From Nitrosovibrio sp. Nv6 (GTDB taxonomy: Bacteria > Pseudomonadota > Gammaproteobacteria > Burkholderiales > Nitrosomonadaceae), in assembly GCF_900110495.1 (NCBI RefSeq), contig NZ_FODX01000001.1, positions 1,302,001-1,366,000 on the forward strand: DNA of 64,000 nucleotides, given 5' to 3'. Numbering within the stretch: position 1 is the stretch's first letter; every line of letters starts with the position of its first letter. The notes under the pieces were generated by a model. The model saw only the letters and a program-made list of their open reading frames with translations. It had not been told where the DNA came from and did not search any database. The position numbers and the translations under genes are program-made. Positions 60,771-64,000 of the stretch are shown piece after piece.

Positions 60771-63700
60771 TCACAAGTATTCTGTCGGACGCCTTATTAG
60801 CTTGAACGGGTTTATGGCCTTAATGTTCATGTTCGGATAGGAAGCGTCCATCTCTGCAAAAGCGTTTCTAAGCATCGGATGAGTGACATCCCACAAGGGA
60901 TGGGATGCAATAAACAACCGCATCGTCTGCTGGTTAACGTAAACAGGTAACCCTATGGATGATAGAAGTTCTTCATAACCAAGTTGGGACAGGATTGACC
61001 GGACTATGGGCCTTCCACCAAAGAAAAACCTGGCCCAAGGGTTTTCATGGTTTCCCCAGGGGGTTGATAAGTCTACCGTCGTTGACCCATCCATCGCCAA
61101 TCTGCACATTTCCAATCCCATTCGCCAATCAAGAAGGCCGTGGTACCTTAAGTTATAAAAATCGCGCAAGCACCTATTGCAGGACGTGTCGCACTCCTGC
61201 GAATGTCCGTTCGCCAGAAGCACCGCAGCGAAGTTCGCCTTGTCTCCCTCCGGTACCGTATCAAGTTGCCCGAGTACTGCCAAGTAATTCTCTGGATGGG
61301 CCAACCACCTAGAGTAGCCCGCACCGTTATCTAAGGTATCACTCAAAAAAACTTGGCCGCTTGCAGCCCCATTTTCTGAAACTGAACGGAACCCTGCCGA
61401 GATTTCCTGCGTATCGATGTCCAATGCATTAGCCATCGCGGACCTAAGCAAGAAAGCAAAAGAATACCAAGCTGCACGCCCTTCAACGTCGGTCGGGTTT
61501 GCCATTGTCCCTGTAGGCCACGATTTAATATCGCCGAGGAATACATCGGTCACACGTTGCGAGAGGAGTGCAACTTTCCATGTCGCGTTAGCGTCATTAT
61601 CGCAAGAAGCGTAGCCGCCCGTGCCGAAAATGTTGTTATCTAACCGAAACCCAAATCCGCCGTGGCCTCCCCTGTCATTCATAGAGGTGACCATGAGCTT
61701 CTCGCCCGCGATTCTCGAGTTGCATTTTCCAACCTTCGACATGGCAACGCTATCGGTAAATAAGGAAGGACGGGTTGCACTAGGCATAAATTCAAAGATA
61801 CCTTGAAAGTCCTCGGGCTGAAAATTAGTATAGAAGCCCAGAGGCTCGCGGGCGTCAATCATCCTTAGCGTTGGTCGGTGGCATACTGGGCATGTAGTAA
61901 GAGGCGGCATCGCGTTTGGCGAAAAGGTGTCGGTAAAATTGTCATTCTGAATAGAAGCGTGACAGGAAGAGCAAACGCCAATTTTGCGACTTTGCTTGTC
62001 GAGCGAAGGGAAGAACCCCGGCCGGGACAATACGTTCTTGCCGTTCGGGAAGAGGTCGACCACGCCGTCGGCGACATGTACTTGCTTGTCCTTGATAGTT
62101 TCCGAGCCGGGGGCGAACTGGCTTATGGCGATGTCGAGGGGGCGATCAACGGTGCCGTGTTCCGGGGGCCAAGGATAAGCCGAAATTACCTTTTTCGTGT
62201 ACATCATTCGAACTCGCGTCGGAAACCCAAACATCGGCAGCATCCCCTTAGAGGCAAGCCATTCGCTGAGAGCTGCCTCCGGCTTGGGACAATCTCCTAC
62301 CAATCTGTCGATTTGTCCTGCAAGCATGGAATGAATGAAATTCCGGCACCTTGTCCAAAAATCTTTATCAAATTGGAAGGGGGTACCCGCACTGAGGACC
62401 TTCATCAATTGGTCTAATTTTGTGTCTGCATAGGTTCCGAGGAATACTGCTACCTCAGTCCCGCAAACCGCCCACCCCGCAACTGGACCGAACTGCCCAT
62501 GAACGCTATCCTTCGCTTTCAAGCTGGAAGCAAGGTCGTCCAGCCTTTTCTGTGTCGCGGGTGAAACCGCAGCAAACGCGTCGCGGAGTACCTCCTTGAT
62601 AAGGACGCGCTTGAGAATATCTTCCTGACGTACATCCACGTATGGCCTCGGCGGTGCCTCGCCAGTAATGGCTTCGGGGCGCTGGTAGTAAAAATCGTCA
62701 TGACTTCTTCCCCGGCAAAACGTCAACGCGACCGACAGCGGGGCGTCACGCCTACCAGCGCGTCCGACACGCTGCTGGTAGTTAAACCGCCGCGGCGGCA
62801 TATTTGCCATTTCCACCGCCAGCAATGAGCCGATGTCCACCCCCGCTTCCATGGTAGTGGTAACGCTTAACAAGTCGACCCCGTGAACCCTTGGCGCTTC
62901 ATCATCTAAAAATACTTCCTGAAACCAACGCTGGCGGTCACCCTTATCCGAAAGATCCGTTTGCCCCGTTAGCTCTTCGCAGTGGAGCCGGAAGGCGCCG
63001 CCTGATTTCTCCGACAAATAGCGGTAGTAATCCAATGATCCGTCAACCGTGCCACTGACCAGCTGTTCGTTTCCGCAGTCTATACAATACCCCCCGGCGC
63101 GGTGGAGGTAGAAAGCTTGGCATCGAGGGCATCGAAAACCGTTGGCGCCGGACAGAGTGTCTTCAGGAATACGCAGCCAAAGTTGTCCAGGATCGATACC
63201 GATATCAGAATGCTGCCCCTTTAAGGCGATCCCGCTTCTGTTAAGTTGTTCCACTATTACGTTTGCTTCTTGATTGCAGTTACCAACGTAGTCCACGTGC
63301 CGTTTCCAGATATCTGCTTGCCCGTCCACCACGCGGAAGTATTCCCAATGCTTGAAGTTTCGCTTCAGGCACATGTTGCGAATAATCGCGTTAACGCATT
63401 CGACGGTTTCCGAAGACGGGTTTCCGTACGGACGATAGGTGACATACCCTATGCCTAAGCTCTCGACAGTACGGACAACATTGGGGAAAAGCGAAACCAC
63501 TATTTCCCGCATCAGGGAATCGCGCATCCGGGTGATGTGATGCTTTTGGGCATTGGTTTGATTAGCCGAAAGGGTTGGCGGCACGGCAGTCCAATCAAAG
63601 CATGTCCACCATTCTCTGCGTCCACCGTCGTCGTACCAAGAATAAGAGGCCTTGGGCCCCCCAGGATTCAGCCCCAAGGACAGGAGTCTCCAGAAAACTA

Positions 63701-64000
63701 TGTCTTCGATCACGATAAGCGGTACATCGCTAGGGTAGCATTTTGCCATCCATAGCATTGACTGGCCCGCCATCCCTTCGACCTCACCATACTCAAGCCA
63801 ATCAGTAAGTTTTTCACATAGCTCACTACTTGCCTTACGAAGCCGCCTGTATGCATCTCGATCGAATTCAGATTGATTGGCGTTGGCAAGAGTGAAAAGC
63901 TGTTCATTCACATTCCTAAGCCTCGCGGAGGCTGGCGGAGTCTTCGCCACGAGATGGCGAATGGCTCCAAGGAAGTTTCGCCGAAATTCGGCGTGTGCGT
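60771..64000 (-). CDS. C-terminal part of a large SF2 helicase with DUF1998 domain
   Basis: The frame is open to the window edge: the GTG at 63950 is internal, since the reading continues as AEFRRNFLGAIRHLV beyond it. Numbered from that GTG (1059 aa visible): a zinc ribbon with C274/C277/C289/C292, helicase motif V TTTMEAGVDIG (364-374), motif VI QRVGRAGRR (393-401), another CxxC pair region (CSSCHASI and CPVCHRPT), and a C-terminal DUF1998 block with LDNGAGYSRWL and CDTSCNRCLRDF. Walker A and motifs I-III must lie outside the window. Helicase plus DUF1998 in one long chain is the layout of DruE (Druantia); DISARM splits them into DrmA and DrmB. MrfA-like repair helicases are smaller. A 5mC methyltransferase next door fits Druantia type II or DISARM-like defence. 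Confidence 0.8.
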   Translation of the reverse strand, partial: AHAEFRRNFLGAIRHLVAKTPPASARLRNVNEQLFTLANANQSEFDRDAYRRLRKASSELCEKLTDWLEYGEVEGMAGQSMLWMAKCYPSDVPLIVIEDIVFWRLLSLGLNPGGPKASYSWYDDGGRREWWTCFDWTAVPPTLSANQTNAQKHHITRMRDSLMREIVVSLFPNVVRTVESLGIGYVTYRPYGNPSSETVECVNAIIRNMCLKRNFKHWEYFRVVDGQADIWKRHVDYVGNCNQEANVIVEQLNRSGIALKGQHSDIGIDPGQLWLRIPEDTLSGANGFRCPRCQAFYLHRAGGYCIDCGNEQLVSGTVDGSLDYYRYLSEKSGGAFRLHCEELTGQTDLSDKGDRQRWFQEVFLDDEAPRVHGVDLLSVTTTMEAGVDIGSLLAVEMANMPPRRFNYQQRVGRAGRRDAPLSVALTFCRGRSHDDFYYQRPEAITGEAPPRPYVDVRQEDILKRVLIKEVLRDAFAAVSPATQKRLDDLASSLKAKDSVHGQFGPVAGWAVCGTEVAVFLGTYADTKLDQLMKVLSAGTPFQFDKDFWTRCRNFIHSMLAGQIDRLVGDCPKPEAALSEWLASKGMLPMFGFPTRVRMMYTKKVISAYPWPPEHGTVDRPLDIAISQFAPGSETIKDKQVHVADGVVDLFPNGKNVLSRPGFFPSLDKQSRKIGVCSSCHASIQNDNFTDTFSPNAMPPLTTCPVCHRPTLRMIDAREPLGFYTNFQPEDFQGIFEFMPSATRPSLFTDSVAMSKVGKCNSRIAGEKLMVTSMNDRGGHGGFGFRLDNNIFGTGGYASCDNDANATWKVALLSQRVTDVFLGDIKSWPTGTMANPTDVEGRAAWYSFAFLLRSAMANALDIDTQEISAGFRSVSENGAASGQVFLSDTLDNGAGYSRWLAHPENYLAVLGQLDTVPEGDKANFAAVLLANGHSQECDTSCNRCLRDFYNLRYHGLLDWRMGLEMCRLAMDGSTTVDLSTPWGNHENPWARFFFGGRPIVRSILSQLGYEELLSSIGLPVYVNQQTMRLFIASHPLWDVTHPMLRNAFAEMDASYPNMNIKAINPFKLIRRPTEYL

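Overview
The window looks like a chromosomal segment of an ammonia-oxidising betaproteobacterium of the Nitrosospira/Nitrosomonas type (Nitrosomonadales). The genus call is an inference. It rests on the clustered sucrose genes (sucrose synthase, bidomain sucrose-phosphate synthase/phosphatase, fructokinase), an EpsA-type LuxR regulator, the hopanoid gene hpnA, UbiE beside a DUF971 protein, and the general style of the housekeeping genes. I see no rRNA, tRNA, CRISPR array or intact transposase.

Layout. 0-4 kb: an ovothiol pair, ovoA followed by a PLP-dependent C-S lyase (candidate OvoB). 4-9 kb: small envelope and secreted proteins, an orphan TIR-like protein and a RidA protein. 9.9-16.3 kb: epsA-like regulator and the tightly overlapping sucrose operon. 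16.6-24.8 kb: ubiE, DUF971, DUF1269, the formaldehyde pair frmA-fghA, prfB with its programmed +1 frameshift, lysS and a CopZ-like metallochaperone. 24.8-30.5 kb: hpnA, a membrane-anchored MutS-like ATPase, a TolC-type channel and a PCMT-family methyltransferase. 30.5-39.8 kb: thiC behind a TPP riboswitch that is split by a MITE-like insertion, then uppP, a rhodanese, glnA, a Sel1 lipoprotein, a Na+/H+ antiporter-type membrane protein, a LapA-like protein and pbpG. 40-45.6 kb: a three-gene signalling operon (PAS histidine kinase, single-domain response regulator, REC-REC-PAS-GAF-GGDEF-EAL protein). 46-48 kb: an ExbB-ExbD-TonB-like energy-transduction operon. 48-53 kb: S9 peptidase, secreted EEP-family nuclease/phosphatase-like protein, lipoprotein, O-methyltransferase.

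54-64 kb is accessory. A 611-aa protein of unknown function with a DxDTT motif precedes a variant ADP-ribosylglycohydrolase and a secreted SRPBCC protein. This block lies between two diverged copies of an approximately 80-bp sequence. The right edge looks like a DNA-modification/defence locus: a 5-methylcytosine methyltransferase, divergent from a small HhH-GPD glycosylase whose active-site pattern matches Mig.Mth-type T:G mismatch glycosylases, and convergent with the C-terminal part of a large SF2 helicase/DUF1998 protein (DruE/DISARM-like) that runs off the window.

The most unusual items are the TPP riboswitch interrupted by a 272-bp inverted-repeat element exactly between its two helical arms, the second MITE-like element at the end of the MutS-like gene, the ovoA-ovoB pairing, and the methyltransferase/T:G-glycosylase/helicase locus at the right edge.
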